Under the pieces are notes generated by a model. The model saw nothing but the letters and a program-made list of their open reading frames with translations, did not search any database and had not been told where the DNA came from. A program made the position numbers and the translations under genes. Positions 1 to 12,809 of a stretch of 64,000 nucleotides of DNA are shown here, piece after piece; within the stretch, counting starts at the first letter, position 1; every line of letters begins with the position of its first letter. This DNA comes from Ctenosaura bakeri (taxonomy: Eukaryota > Chordata > Lepidosauria > Squamata > Iguanidae), in assembly GCA_948474755.1 (NCBI GenBank), contig CAOLHI010000562.1, positions 558,001-622,000 on the forward strand, written 5' to 3'.

Positions 1-2810
1 AATCAGGTTCTTATAGACCAATATCTTTAATAAACCAAGATGCAAAAATTTTGACAGCAATAATGGCAAAGAGGTTAAATAAATTTATTTATAAATATAT
101 ACATAAAGATCAATGTGGTTTTATTCAAGGGAAAAGATGGCAAATTTAATAGGGAAAACGATAAATAAAATAAATATAATGGATAGAGAAAAACAAAAAG
201 CTGGAATTTTAGCGTTAGATATATTTAAAGCCTTTGATTGTGTGGAATGGCCGGCGTTAAAAACAATTTTAAATAAAATAGGATTAGGAGAAAGATTTAA
301 AGGGTTAATAAATCAATTATATTCATATAATACATCTGTAGTGATGGTAAATGATGGATTTACAGATCAGATTCAAATAACAAAAGGAACGAAAAGGATG
401 TCCATTATCTCCAGTTTTATTTGCAATAGTTATAGAAATATTAGCGAATGTGATAAGAAATGATGAGAATTTGGAAGGAATTGGAGCTGAGGAGAAAAAT
501 AAAATAAGCTTATTTGCAGATGATACATTGTTGACAATTAAAATTGGTTGAAAAGATAGATAGAATAATAAACATTTAAAAGAGTTTGGGGAGAAGACAG
601 GATTGAAAATAAATTGGGCCAAATCAGAAATAATGTTATTTAATTATACTAAAGAAGAAGTACAAAAATGTATAAGTAGTAAAAGAATTCTTTAAAATAA
701 AAGAATCAATTAAATATTTAGGAATAGATATTACAAAAAATTTACAAGGACTACAAGAAAAAAATTTCAAGAAATTAAGATTAGAAATTAAACGGAAATT
801 AGAGGATTATAAAAATATAAAGTTATCGTGGTTTGGTAGAATTGCAGTGGTAAAAATGAAAATTTTACCTAAAATTAATTTTTTGTTTAGAATGTTACCA
901 ATAAAAGTATAAGAGGAAGAGTTAAAGGAGTGGCAAAAGATATTAAATAATTTTTGTAATGGAAATAAGAAATCGAGGATTAACAAGAAATATTGGTATA
1001 AAAGTCAAAAAGAAGGTGGCCTGGGACTTCCAAATTTAAAATGGTATTATTATGCAAATCAATTGAGATATATCATAGATGGAGTTTCAGGAAACGGCGA
1101 TTTAGATTGGTTAGAGACAGAAGATAAGAATATTGAGATGAAATTGAGAATATATTTTTAGGAATTTTTCAAAGAAAGAAATGGAAAAAATAGAAAATCC
1201 TTTTATAAAAAATATAATAGAAATATGGAAGAAAAATAAAAGAAAATTGATACCGAATATATCAATATTAACTCCGATAGTAATGATGGAAAAATTTCCA
1301 ATAAATTTTAAAAGAAATAATAGAGAAAGAAATAAAAAAACAAAAAATATATAGACTAAAAGATTGGATGAAAATAATGATAAATAAAGAAAGAATGAAA
1401 GAGAGATTGCAGGAAACTAAGATATTTGGTTAAATTATATACAACTAGAGCAATGGACAAAGAGTATGAAAAGATATGTTAAGGATTTTAAAGAATATAC
1501 TAAATTTGAACAAATTATTATTCAAAGAGAAAATATGCAAGAAAATGAAATACTAAAAGGTACAACAAGTGAAATATATAAAATATTAGCAAAAGAACAA
1601 GAAGAGGATTATCTTAGAAAAATATGGGAGGAACATATAGACAGTACAAACTATAGATATACAAGATGGAGAAAAATTTGGGAACAACGCCATTTAAAAA
1701 AATTATCAATAAGAATAAAAGAGAATTATTATAAAATAGTTTGGAAATGGAACTTGACTCCAGTGAAATTAAATCAAATAGATGAGAAATATACAAGATT
1801 GTGTTGAGAGGATGTCAAGAAATTGGTACATATATGCATATGTGGTGGAATTGCAACAAGATAAAGGAATTTTGGCAAAAGGTTTTTAAAGAGATAAAAG
1901 AGATTATTGGATTAGAAATACCAGTATGTCCAAATATAGCGTTGTTGTCCATATATAATAAGGTAGAGTGTACTCAGGCAAAGAAAGAATTAATAACAAA
2001 TTTGTTAACTGCAGCGAGATTAATAATAGCAAAAAAATGGAAGACAAATGAAAAATTTCAAATAGAAGAATGGTATAAAGAAGTGTGGAAAATTGTAATT
2101 AATATAAACTAACATGTAGAATTAGGTTTATGAAAGGTTTGGTAAAAACAAATGATTTTGAAGAAATTTGGAAAATATTTTTAGAAAAAGTTCTGAAAAG
2201 AGATGGTAATGCTACCCTGTTAAAAGAAGAATGGCAATTTTGGAAAGTGGATTAAATAAAAAGTTGGCTCTGGGGGGTTGGTTTTTTTTTTATTATTATT
2301 ATTACTTTTATCTTTTATTTTGTATTTTTATATTGTTTATTATCTGTGTGTGTTAAACTTGTGATTTATAGATGTAATTTGATATGTGATGTTCAATGTT
2401 TAAAAGGGGGGAAAAAAGTTAAAAGGTAATTGGTTTTAGAGAGAGGTTATTATTAGAGATATTAAGTAATAAGTTTATAATTAATAATAGTAAGAGATTA
2501 AATGAGAGTGAAAAATATTGAATTAAGAGTGAAAGTATAATAATAAAAATGAATATAATGAAAATAAGAATTGAAGATATGTAACAAAAATGTATAAGTT
2601 GTATGAATGGAACAAGCTGAACAAGTTTATGATTTTAGGGGAAGGGAAAAACAATAATATAAGTTTGCATTCTTTAAAAGAAGGAAAAAAATTTTTTTGT
2701 TTTGTTTTGTTTGTTTGTTTGTTTTTTAACTCACTATTATGTATAACACATGGTGTTTCATTTTTCGTTTGTTTTTGTTATAGTTTAATAAAATTAAAAA
2801 AAAAAAAAGA
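1..2810 (+). mobile_element. L1-type LINE, decayed 3' portion of ORF2 plus 3' UTR and poly(A)
   Basis: Broken reading frames encode an L1-type reverse transcriptase. The fragment at 113-400 has an AFDCVEW motif. After a one-base frameshift near 400 the GCPLSPVLFAIV block follows, then the catalytic FADD at 512-523. Further stops and shifts separate the C-terminal region, which ends in a Cys/His-type segment with HMWWNC near 1830-1856. After about 2250 comes an AT-rich 3' UTR with no frame, ending in an A-run at about 2793-2808 as expected for an L1 tail. The 5' part lies outside the window. It cannot be active because of several stops and frameshifts. Family is judged from motif order only. 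Confidence 0.85.
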
Positions 2811-2814
2811 TTCT

Positions 2815-5703
2815 CAAGATCAGCCAAACTTCCCCAAAATAACAAAAGACCTAATGCAACTAACTAGATTCATTCTAATCTCTTCACAGCAGTTGCTCTT
2901 TTTCTGAGATGGTATGCAGGGGAGGGCCAGGAGACAGCCTATGTCTCTACCAGCATCCATGCCCCCTGTTGATGTTTTGGATGTCCCCTTTGTTCTCTCT
3001 ACCGCATGGTCTCTCAAGGATTTTATAACTTCTCCATTGAAGCATCTTGAAGATTCTCACCTTTCTCCCCCTGATTGGACAACTATCTCTTGTGACCTAT
3101 GATGCTAACTCTAATAGTTTATTAACCCTGTATATGCCTGAAGGGAGAACTATCCCCCTTCAGCACTGAAGCCTGGATAATGGGAAACCCCATTATCACA
3201 CCAAGTAATAGCTGGTGCCTCTCATGCTGCAGGGTATACTCTGGACCTGGTTTTCTGTCTGTTCTGGGCAAGATGATGGTGATCTAGGTGTGGAGGAATT
3301 TTCTATAGTTCCATTGTCATGGACTGATCACTAACTAGTGGGGTTTAGATTCACTGGGACTCAGAGCCTCTGCCGGGGTGGGAGCCGATTAAGATGGTCT
3401 GCCCCAGGAAGCTTATGGATCTTCATGGATTCCTGATGGCTCTTGAGGAGTTTCCTGTTGCCTTAAAAGGTGATCCAGTTAAAGTCTTGGCTGATCTCTG
3501 CAACAGAGAAATGGCTAGGGTGGTGTACACAATTGCTTCTAAGCATTCCCTGTCACAAAGTGAAGCCAAGTGAGCTCCCTGGTTCACTGGGGAGCTGATG
3601 GTAAAGAAACAAATGGGATGGAGACTAGAGTCACATTGGCAGAAGACGTGGAGAGAGTTTGACAGAACACAGACTAGAGCCCATTGGAAGGCCTATTCCA
3701 TGGGAATGATGGCAGTAAAGAAATTATAATTCTCTGCCGCCATTGCATCTGCACAGTGTCATCCAGGGGAGTTGTTTTGAGTGGTCAGGGACCTTTCATA
3801 TTCTGGTCCATAAGAAGGAAATAAAGATCACTCTACAGCCCACTGTGATGAATTTGCAAGACACTTTGCAGACAAAATTGCTCAGATTCCCTCTGATTTG
3901 GATGCTGTAGTTGACACAGGTCCAGTGGATGTAATCTTGGCACCAGCTTGTCCTGTATTATTGGATTTGTTTCAATTGGTGCAACCTGAGGAAATGGACA
4001 GGATGCTTGGAGAAGTAAAAGCCACCACATGTATACCAGATCCTTGCCCTTTCTAGCTTTTGAAAGCAGCCAGAGGGGGACTAGCTGACTGTGTAAGAGG
4101 AGTGGTGAATGCCTCACTTCAGCACGGGAAGTTTCCAACACGCCTAAAATAGACTGTGGTGAGGCCATTACTAAAATAAAAGCCCTCCTTGGGTCTCACC
4201 ATTTTGAATAATTATTGGCCAGTTTCCAATATTCCATTTTTGGGCAAGGTTTTGGAGCGTGTGGTGGCCCCCAGCTAAGGTTTCTGGATGAAACTGATTA
4301 TCTTGATCCATTTCAATCTGACTTCAGGGATGGAGACAGCTTTGGTTGCCTTGGTGGATGACCTACACTGGGAACTAGACAGGGAGAGTGTGTCCTTATT
4401 GGTTCTGCTGGACCTCTCAGCAGCTTTCAGTACCATCAACCATGGTATCCTTTGCAGCCAACTCTCTGGGATGGGACTTGGGGGCACTGTTATAAAGTGG
4501 TTCCAGTCATTCCTGGAGGAGAGAACTCAGAAAGTGGTGCTGGAGGACTCCTGTTCAATTCCCTGACTGTTGGCTTGTGGGGTCCCTCAGGGTTCTCTTT
4601 TGTCTCTCATGCTATTTAACACCTACATGAAACTGCTGGGAGAAGTCACCTGGAGTTTTTGGGGCTCGATGTCACCAACATGCTGTTGACACTCAACTCT
4701 ATCTCTCCTTTCCATCTGACTCCAAGGAAGCTGTCTTGGTGTTGAACCAATGTTTGTTGTCAGTAATAGACTGGATGAGAGCAAACAAATTGAAGCTTAA
4801 TCCAGACAAGACAGAGGTGTTCCTGGTGAGTCCAAAGGTACATCAGGGAGTAGAGACTTTGCCTGTGCTGAATGAGATTACCCTCCCCCTGAAATCTCAG
4901 GCTTGCAGCCTTGGTGTTCTCCTGGATTCAACTCTCAGCCTGGATGCCCAGGTTTTAGCAATGGCCAGGAGTGCATTTGCATTAAAACTTGTGCACCAGC
5001 TGCACCTGTTCCTTAAGATGTCAGATCTGGCTTCACATGCCTTTATTACATCACAGTTGGACTACTGTAACCCATTCTACCTAGGGCTATCTTTGGAAAC
5101 TGTTTGGAAACTCCAGCAGGTTTAAAACACAGCAGCTAGAATATTGACTGGGGCCAGTTACAGGGAGCACATAACTTGCTTGTTAAAACAACTTCACTGG
5201 CTACTTGTTCTTTTCCAGGCAAAATTCAAAGTGCTGGTTATGACCTATAAAGCCCTATATGGCTCAGGTCCAGGCTATTCAAGAAACTGGATCTCTTTAT
5301 ATAAACCGACTAAAGCCCTAAGATCTGTGGGGAAAGACTTTCTCTTGGACCCTTGACCAACCCAGGCTCACATGGCAAGGAGAGAGCCTTCTCACTGGCT
5401 GCTCCCGCTCTGTGGAACGCTCTTCCACGGGAGACTAAGCTGGCCCCTTCCCTGCTTTCCTTTCATAGACAAGTAAAGACATTTTGTTTTAAGCAGGCCT
5501 TCAATGGGTGAGCTAAGAACATTTTACTTATTTTTAGCTATCTTTCAAAATCTATTGTTGTTCTACAATTTGATATGTCTTTTAATGTTTTAATTGTTTA
5601 TATGCTTTTAATGTTTTTTTTTACCTTTTGGAAGCCATCTTGGGTCCCATCTTGGGAGAAATGCTGCATATAAATGCATATAAATGCGACAAATAAATAA
5701 AAT
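2815..5703 (+). mobile_element. L2-like (CR1/L2 group) LINE, decayed
   Basis: Open pieces encode a second, different reverse transcriptase. At 4288-4566 there is LLDLSAAFSTINHGIL, at 4736-5125 there is KLNPDKTEVFLVS followed by LDYCNPFYLGL, and at 5144-5356 there is LKQLHWLLVLFQAKFKVL. The C-terminal block LWNALPRETK is readable near 5410-5450. This motif series is typical of L2-like non-LTR elements. The 3' end is a short A-rich tail of AAATAAATAAAA type at about 5690-5703. The stretch 2815-4280 is the more decayed upstream part, with only short frames. Several stops make it inactive. Clade assignment is an inference. Confidence 0.65.
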
Positions 5704-6332
5704 AGTTGACTGACCAGACCCACAGAGTGCTCAGCTCTGGTTTCTGTTCATCCTGGAGAAAAGTGACTTGGTTCATTCTAGGATTCAGTGTTGTTCAGTA
5801 TCTTTACAAATGATCTGGAAGACTAACAGAGGGCATGTACATGAATTTGCAGATGGCATCAAATGGGAGGAAGGAGCTAATACTTCAGAAGGATTAGGAT
5901 TCAAAATTATCTTGGAAAAAGATGCCTAAGATGGTTAAAGTTTCCTATGAGGGACAGCTGAAGGAGCTGGACATGTTTAGGTGGAGAAGAAAGAAGTGAG
6001 AGGTGAGATAATAGCCATTATTAAATATCTGAAGTAATAGGACACAGATGATAAAGTAAGCTTGTTTTCTGCTGTTCCATAAACTAGGACACAATCCAGT
6101 TAGTTCAAACTACAAGAGACTTCATTTAAATATTACAAAGAATCTTTTAGCTGTTTGAAACTAGAACTGTGGAAGAGAATCCACAAAGTACTGGACTCTC
6201 TTCCACTGAAGATTTTTAAGCAGAGGTTGGATTGCCAACTCTTATACGTGCTTTAGCTATGCATACCTCATGGCAGGGAATTGGACTAGATGGCCCTCAC
6301 TGATCTTCCCAAACTTATAATTCTATGATGAA
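5704..6332 (+). mobile_element. CR1 LINE 3' portion, decayed (copy a)
   Basis: The sequence starts in the RT region (GACTGACCAGACCCACAGAG, matching the TDRTQR coding region of the better copies at 17.2 and 23.7 kb). It runs with deletions to the CR1 3' end, with TGGACTAGATGGCCCT and ATTCTATGATG at 6322-6332. It abuts the A-rich tail of the preceding L2-like element, so one probably inserted next to or into the other. No usable frame remains. Confidence 0.75.
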
Positions 6333-7943
6333 ATCTGGAAATATGCTTACTCAATATATACGGAAAGAATAAATAGATAAACTGACAGGAAGAGTTCGAT
6401 GGCAAATTAAATTTATTTCAGCATAAGCTTTTGTGGATCACAGCCTGCTCTAGAAGAGGCAGTCTGAAAAACTAAGCATTACTGTGGAATTCAACTTTTT
6501 CTCCAAGGAGCTGAGTACATTTCTGCATTTCCCAAGAAATCTCTCATTCAGGTATTGCTCAAACCAGACCTGCTAGCTTCAGAAATGGAGCTTCATCAGA
6601 TCCCTTCAGAGCCCCTTATGCTGCTCTGCTTGATGCCTCAGCTGCAAATAAATGTTCAGAGAACTTTCGTTCTCTGCAGCAATGCAATGTAGAACAGTCA
6701 GCAGCCACTGCAGCAACTGTGAGTTTCCTCCAAGCCAAGGCTTAATTTACAGACAGGTGGTTTGTGGAGCACTAGATGAGTCATATCCTCGTTTCACATG
6801 GTATGATCTAGAACAGCATAAGATCAAGCATTTCCTTATTTTTTTTCAGTTATTGGTGTAGACCAATTGAAACTAGCAGAAATGGATGTTGATAAGTGGC
6901 TCTTAATTCCTTTTTGTTCTATTGTTTTCAAGGGAATTTAGTCATAATTGTGTTTTGCTAGATTGCTTCTCCCCAAACTGGAAGATCTCCAATCAATGCA
7001 ATTTTGCAAACTAAGGTACAGACTAAACAAGACTGTCCATTGTTCTAAATGCAGTGGCAGTTCAGTGTGGATTGTTGTTTTTATTAGAACGGTAACTGTA
7101 AGACACTTGGTCTCTGTTTGCTCACCAAATCATGCTTTGCTTTCACTTTCCATAATAAATATGTTCTACAGCTCCCAAGAAGTCAAATCTCTAGGTTGTT
7201 TGACAGGTTATATTGCCTAAAAATATTCATGTCCAAACTACTCAATGATCTTTATTCTTACCTGGCAGAAGAAAACAACCTGCAGATATAGTTATCTAAG
7301 GGGAACTTGCTTCACTGAGAACAAAGAGATGGGTTATAGACATGCATAAAGTGCTTTTATGACTGCAATATTTAAGCAAATTTAAATGCCTGGATACTCA
7401 CTGTGTTGGCCAAGTGTACTGCAAGTCGCAGTGAGAAGCCAGAGAGTCGGGGACTCCACTGCAGATAAAAAAAAAAGAGAAAACAGAACTGTTTGTGAGC
7501 CAAGGAGTAGAGACAAAGTTATTAATGAACTCCCATGACATTAAATCTGATGGCAAATGGCAACATTCCAGTGAACTAACATTTCAGTTATCTACAGCAA
7601 ATACCACTGACTGCAAAGAGATGTTAAAATTCACTATTCTTCTCTTCAACAGAAAATGGCAAAGAGAGAGAGACACCATTATATTCTGATACCCAAAACT
7701 TTGAAGAAAAATTCTTTTGGGCTGCAGATCTCAGAATCCCCCAGTCAGTACAGTGACTTACCATGCTAGCTGAGGATTCTGAGATGTGTCATTCAAAACA
7801 GTAATATCTTAGATGTACCAACAAACATACAGTTGCTATTTACATCTCAAGATCAGAGATCTCCCACTACAGATGGCAACCTGACATGTCTATGTGATTT
7901 GCGACAAAACAGTGTTTTGAAACCCCAGGCCAACCCTCTACAG
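6333..7943. other. Non-coding, mostly unassigned
   Basis: No supported gene. Around 6380-6440 there is a short stretch (TTATTTCAGCATAAGCTTTTGTGG) resembling a dispersed repeat seen again near 50960-51000. Around 7715-7800 an imperfect inverted pair around CTCAGAATCC looks MITE-like. The short frames at 6652-7220 have no recognisable domain and I read them as chance. Confidence 0.4.
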
Positions 7944-8635
7944 CAGCGGTTCTCAACCTGTGGGTCGCAACCCCTTTGGGGGTCGAACGACCCCTTCACA
8001 GGGGTCGCCTAAGACCATCGGAAAATACGTATTTCCGATGGTCTTAGGCTCCATTCCCTCCTCGGTGGTGGTGCGCAAGCGTAAGCCACGCGCTCGCGTC
8101 CTGCCCCCTGTTCAGAAAGGACTGAAATAGCTCCCCTTCTCCACTACCGGGAGAACCTCTTGTCTGACGGGCCAGTTTGGGGGGGGGCGGCAGCAGCACG
8201 GGGGACAGGGCCCCTCTTCGCCACGGACCCTGCCCCACTCGCCAGGGAGGGGGGCATTGCGGAAGGGCCGAGGGACCGCAAGGTGGTGCCTTTCCAGAGG
8301 TGCGAGCTGCGCCTGGCACAAAAGACAAAGGCGCTGGGATTCCTCCCCCCTAGCCAGGGTCGACACTCTGGAAACTTTTCTCACACTGCCCCCCCAGCAG
8401 AAACGAGAGCAAAGCAGAAACAGAGCCCAGGGGCGTTCTCAAGAGTTTTTTCCTGGGGGAGACGCGCAGCTCCTCTTTCCCTCCCTGCCCGCCCCCGGGT
8501 TCCTGGCTGGCAAGGCAGCCTTTGCCGGGGGGGAGGCATTGTAAATAATAAATAAATAATTTTATGGTTGGGGGTCACCACAACATGAGGAACTGTATTA
8601 AAAGGTCGCGGCATTAGGCAGGTTGAGAACCACTG
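7944..8635. mobile_element. SPIN-like non-autonomous hAT DNA transposon
   Basis: The left end reads CAGCGGTTCTCAACCTGTGG and the right end, reversed, reads CAGTGGTTCTCAACCTGCC. The element is flanked by a perfect 8-bp direct repeat CTCTACAG (7936-7943 and 8636-8643), the hAT target-duplication length. A near-perfect 20-bp-arm hairpin lies just inside the left end (8008-8048, CCTAAGACCATCGG and its reverse). These terminal sequences closely resemble the SPIN family known from mammals, frogs and lizards. The interior (about 8050-8530) is GC-rich and encodes no transposase, so the copy is non-autonomous. Frames in it on both strands are by-products of the base composition. Confidence 0.85.
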
Positions 8636-8699
8636 CTCTACAGGAATGTGAGAACCACACCTTTAATTTAGGGTGGCCCAGTTTCACCTTGGAATAACT

Positions 8700-9313
8700 A
8701 GTGTATATACTTGCATATTAGTTGATTTCATGTATAGGTTGAGGGTGCGTTTGGAGGCCAAAATTATGGGCTCTTATATGACCCATGGATAAGTCAATGA
8801 TAAAACTCCTCAGATCTATTCAGAGGTGAAAGTGCCAAGCCTGTTTCAGAAGGCCAGGCATCCATGTCCATTTTCCCACTTGCACACTGCAAAAGGCCAC
8901 CGGAGAGAGTAAGAGGTACTTTAGGTTTTCCACGGACTAACAAAACTCTCAAAGCAAGACTATAGTCTGTTTGTGGAGAATCTTACAAAAGCACTGACTC
9001 CCCACTGGGGAACTGCCAAAAAACTCCATCACAACAGGGAAAACAGAGGGGACTGGGGCTTTTTTCAAGTTATCCCAAGGTAAACTAAAGCAAGAGCCTA
9101 GAAGAAGCACTGATGCTTTCTGCTTTCTCAGGCAGAGAAGTATCAATGAGCTGCTGCCAGCACCATTTTTTCAAGAAGGCATTATAAAAGGCCAGAAGCA
9201 GCCACTTCAGCAGACAAAGGTACAGCATTGACCCATGTGTAAGTCAGCCCATGGGGGGGGGGTAATTTTTAATGGCTTTTTTTTTTTTTACTTACACATG
9301 AGCATATACGGTA
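8700..9313. mobile_element. DNA-transposon-like repeat with TATACTTG-type ends (copy 1)
   Basis: The left end (GTATATACTTGCATATTAG, then CATGTATAGGTTGAG) is roughly inverted at the right end (ACTTACACATGAGCATATAC). The internal text GAGGCCAAAATTA and AAGGCCAGAAGCAGC recurs in the intron 4 copy at 31430-32142, showing that this is an interspersed family. No coding capacity was seen. The family name is unknown to me. Confidence 0.55.
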
Positions 9314-10215
9314 AGTACAAGACCACCCAAGTTTAATGATAAGGGGATATGGTGATAATACATGGGATTTTGGTCCTATTCATGACAATTTTTCTATATT
9401 CAAATTTATAAAAATTTATACTCCACTATAAGTTCAATTGTCACAGGCTGTTTTTCCTCTGCCCTCAGACTGACATGGCTGACCCAGGTTATCCTTTGCA
9501 ATTTCAGGGATTTTAAAATCCCACAACTCATTGTACAGCAGGAAAAAGAAGAGGTGAAACACAAAATAGTCCCAAAAAAACAGGTCTCTGCTCAGTCACC
9601 GTAGGAGCAAGCCACATACTGACTCAGCTCCGGGTTTATTTCCCATACTGCAGTTGAGGTAGGAAAAGACTTTTAACTGCTTTACAATACTATGGCAAAT
9701 ATTACTGAGGTAATATCACAAAGCACTTCAAGCACTTTGGAGAGAAGATTATATTAGCCTACATAAATTTTATGACGTTAGCAACCAAGAAGTTGAAGTT
9801 TGCTCCCCATCCATACTCAAAGGTTAGTCACAAAACCTGTAATTAAAGCACTCTGGACAAATCAATTTTTCTTCTAAAAGAAATCCCACTGTTGAGTGCA
9901 TTAGCTGTTCTCCCAGACCTTACTCTCCTAAGCCTCCCAGAAATAGATTAAGGTACCAATCTATATCTCATCTGAGCTCAGCAACTAAAATAAATAAATC
10001 TGTGCCTCAGAATAGAGTTCTGATTGAGAGAACTTCATTTGTCTCCAAGGTATGGGAGCAATATGTTGAGAGAGAATATGTGAAAGGGCCTTCTCTGCTA
10101 TGGGGCCCAGCTTGTTGAATGCTCCCCTGCTCCCCAAAGGACACAGCTTTTGGTTTCTTTCTTATGCCAAGTCAAAACATGGCTTAACACCTTTGGGGCT
10201 GAGATTTAGATCCTA
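9314..10215. other. Non-coding, nothing recognised
   Basis: Unique-looking AT-moderate sequence with no frame above about 60 codons and no repeat I recognise. Confidence 0.4.
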
Positions 10216-10425
10216 CAACTATAGAGTCCTACATCCATAGAACTGGAAAAGATCACAAGGGCCATCAAGTCCAACCCAGTAATACACCATCAAAGCATTC
10301 CTGACAGATAGCCATCCAGCCTCTCTTTAAAAACTTCCAAAGAAGGAGATTCCACCACACTCTGAGATAGCCTATTCCACTGTCAAACTGCTCTTACCAT
10401 CAGGAAATTCTTCCTAATGTTTATT
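10216..10425 (-). mobile_element. CR1 LINE 3'-end fragment (copy b)
   Basis: Reverse-strand CR1 3' end. The segment ATAGAACTGGAAAAGATCAC, then AAGTCCAACCCAG and CAGGAAATTCTTCCTAATG, follows the order seen in the other copies. It is short, diverged and non-coding. Confidence 0.75.
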
Positions 10426-10876
10426 TGATACATACAATACATGCATGTTATAAATTTGTCCACAGCATTTCAGAAAGTATGAATAAGTACATATATATGT
10501 CTACATACGTATCCACCTAGAAATAGTTTTCTTCTTATATTAAAATAAATAATTTAACCTTAGATAGCTGTACATTCTTAACCATTTAAGGTGAATATCC
10601 AATACACAGGTATCAACAGATTTCTCCTTACACCCCTGATGTATTACTACTTCTGGCTGTCTTTCTGCTTAATTTCTGTTTCTTCTTGTTTCATTTCAAA
10701 AAACTTTAAAATAAGACATTCTGCTTTTTCAATATGTACACTCAATTCAGCATAAAAAAATAGGTCATAAAAAGGAAAAAGACATTGTTTAGACTCATTT
10801 TTAGTTTGTGTCAGTAACTTTACTTCAAACCGGAATTTATAATGCTTTCTTCTTTACCACCTTATAACCATACTAT
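10426..10876. other. AT-rich non-coding stretch
   Basis: No genes or recognisable repeats. AT-rich with scattered A and T runs. Confidence 0.4.
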
Positions 10877-10877
10877 A

Positions 10878-11126
10878 TTTCACAGAATCATAGAGTTGGA
10901 AGAGACCCCAAGGGCCATCGAGTCCAACCCCCTGCTATGCAGGAACACACATCAAAGCATTTCCAACAGATGGCCATGCAGACTCTGCTTAAAAACCTCC
11001 AAAGAAGGAGACTATAACACATTCCAACGCAGTATATTCCACTGCCAGACAGCTCTGACCGTCAGGAAGTTCTTCCTGAGGTTCAAGTGGAATCTCCTTT
11101 CCTGCGGCTTGAATCCATTTCTTTAG
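10878..11126 (-). mobile_element. CR1 LINE 3'-end fragment (copy c)
   Basis: Starts with the CR1 3' end (AGAATCATAGAGTTGGAAG) and reaches the GTCAGGAAGTTCTTCCTGAG region. It covers the same consensus part again seen at the start of copy d after the intervening L1, so c and d are separate insertions rather than one split copy. Confidence 0.8.
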
Positions 11127-11931
11127 GAAGAAATTCCTCACCGCTTCCATTCTGTATAATTTTCCTCCTGTATTTTTCCCCTTAACCAATAGGTCAAACT
11201 ATCTTTCATCTCAATCAGCTTTAGTAACCATTCTTCAATCTCTGGAGTGTCATTGCTTTTCCAAGAAAGAATTCTAGCAGTTGTAATCATGCACAATAAT
11301 GCTCCCCAGTATTTTTTTGTAGGTGCATCATCAAGTCCATCTAGCATATTCATAAGGGAGAGTTCAGGTGTCCTAGCAAAGGTTTATTGTAAAATCTCTA
11401 ACATGTTTCTGTTAATATTATTCCAGTATGTTTTTGCCTTTGGGCATGACTATGACCGATGTTGATTCTTCACATTTCCAACATTTTGCTTTCCCTGTTC
11501 TATATATTTTATCTAATATATCAGGAGAAAGATACCATCTATGAAACATTTTAACTGATTTTCTTTCAGATTTTAGGATGCTGTAAACTTTGAGGTTTTC
11601 ATCCAACATTTCACCCAGTTTTCCAGCTGAATGTTGTGTCCAACATTCTGTGCCCATTTGACCATTGATTCTTTCACTGTGTCTTCTTCTAGTTCTAAGC
11701 TAAGCTCATAATCATTTTGGAGAACTGTGAAGTCTGATGTCTTGAAATGTCAAGTAATAATTTTTCTATTCCATTAGGTTCTCTTCTATTTTCAGTTCCT
11801 TCCTATTTCAAGACCATTTTAAATCTGTTAACTGTGTGTATAAGAACCACTGACACTTAAATCCTTCACTTTCTAATTCTTCCCTTGTTTTCAGTCTGAC
11901 TTCCTTGTTTCTATTTTTGGGCAGTAAATAT
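11127..11931 (-). mobile_element. L1-type LINE fragment, ORF2 C-terminal region
   Basis: On the minus strand, frames at 11657-11418 and 11353-11138 read YLSPDILDKIYRTGKAKCWKC and then IEEWLLKLIEMKDSLTYWLRG. This is the C-terminal Cys-rich and helical region of an L1 ORF2, comparable to that of the element at 1-2810. The frames are offset, so there is at least one frameshift. No poly(A) is visible at the 3' (low-coordinate) side. Confidence 0.75.
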
Positions 11932-12809
11932 TTATAGGAAATTCTTCCTAATGTTCAGATGGAATCTCTTTTTCTGAGGTTTGAAGCCGTTACTCCATGT
12001 CCTGGTATCCAGAGCAGCAGAAAATGAGCTTGCCCCATCTTCCATATGATACTCCTTCCTATATTTAAATACAGCTATCGTATCACTTCTTAACCTTTTC
12101 TTCTCCAGGCTAAACATATGGAGCTCCCTAAGTCTCTCCACACGGAGCATGGTTTCCAGGCCTTCTACCATTTTGGTCACCTTCCTCTGGACACATTCCA
12201 ATTTGTCAATATCCTTCCTGAACTATAGGGCCCAGAACTGGACACAGTATTTCAGTTGGGGTTTGACCAAAGCAGAACAGAGTGGTACTATCACTTCCCT
12301 TGACCTAAACACTATATTCCTATTGATGCAACCCAGAATCAGATCGGCTTTTTTTAGCTGCTGCATTGCACTGCTGACTCATGTTCTGCTCGTGGTCTAC
12401 TAAGATTCCTAGATCTCTTTTACATGTACTCTGATCAAGCAAGATGTCACCCATCTAATACCCATGCATTTCATCTTTTCTGCCCGAGTGTAGTACCTTT
12501 CATTTCTGCCTGTTGAATTTCATTTGGTTAGCTTTGGCCCAGCAATCTAATCTGTCACGGTCATTTGAAATTCTGATCCTGTCCTCTGGGGGGTGTTAGT
12601 TACCCCTCCTAATTTGGTGTCATCTGCAAATTCATGGCACCCCACAGTCACTTCTTTCCAGGATGAAGAGGAGCCTTTAGTGAGCACCCTTTGGGTTCAG
12701 TTCATCAACCAATTACAAATCTACCTAACAGTAGCACTGTGTAGCCCACATTTTACTACCTTGTTTCCAAGAATACCACAGGTGACCTTGTAAAAGACCT
12801 TACTAAAAT
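11932..12809 (-). mobile_element. CR1 LINE, 3' half, decayed (copy d)
   Basis: Minus-strand CR1 running from the AGGAAATTCTTCCTAATG region through the RT coding part (reverse of FADD-type sequence near 12610-12635) to CTTACTAAAA at 12809. There the 3' end of copy e begins. It is older than copies f, g and i, with many substitutions and stops. Confidence 0.8.

Noticed and set aside
8160..8555. 131-codon frame inside the SPIN-like element
   Set aside because: Long frames occur on both strands because the segment is GC-rich and lacks stops. No recognisable domain.
10878..12809. Copies c and d as one CR1 split by the L1
   Set aside because: Both contain the same part of the consensus (GGAAGTTCTTCCT and GGAAATTCTTCCT), so they overlap instead of joining.
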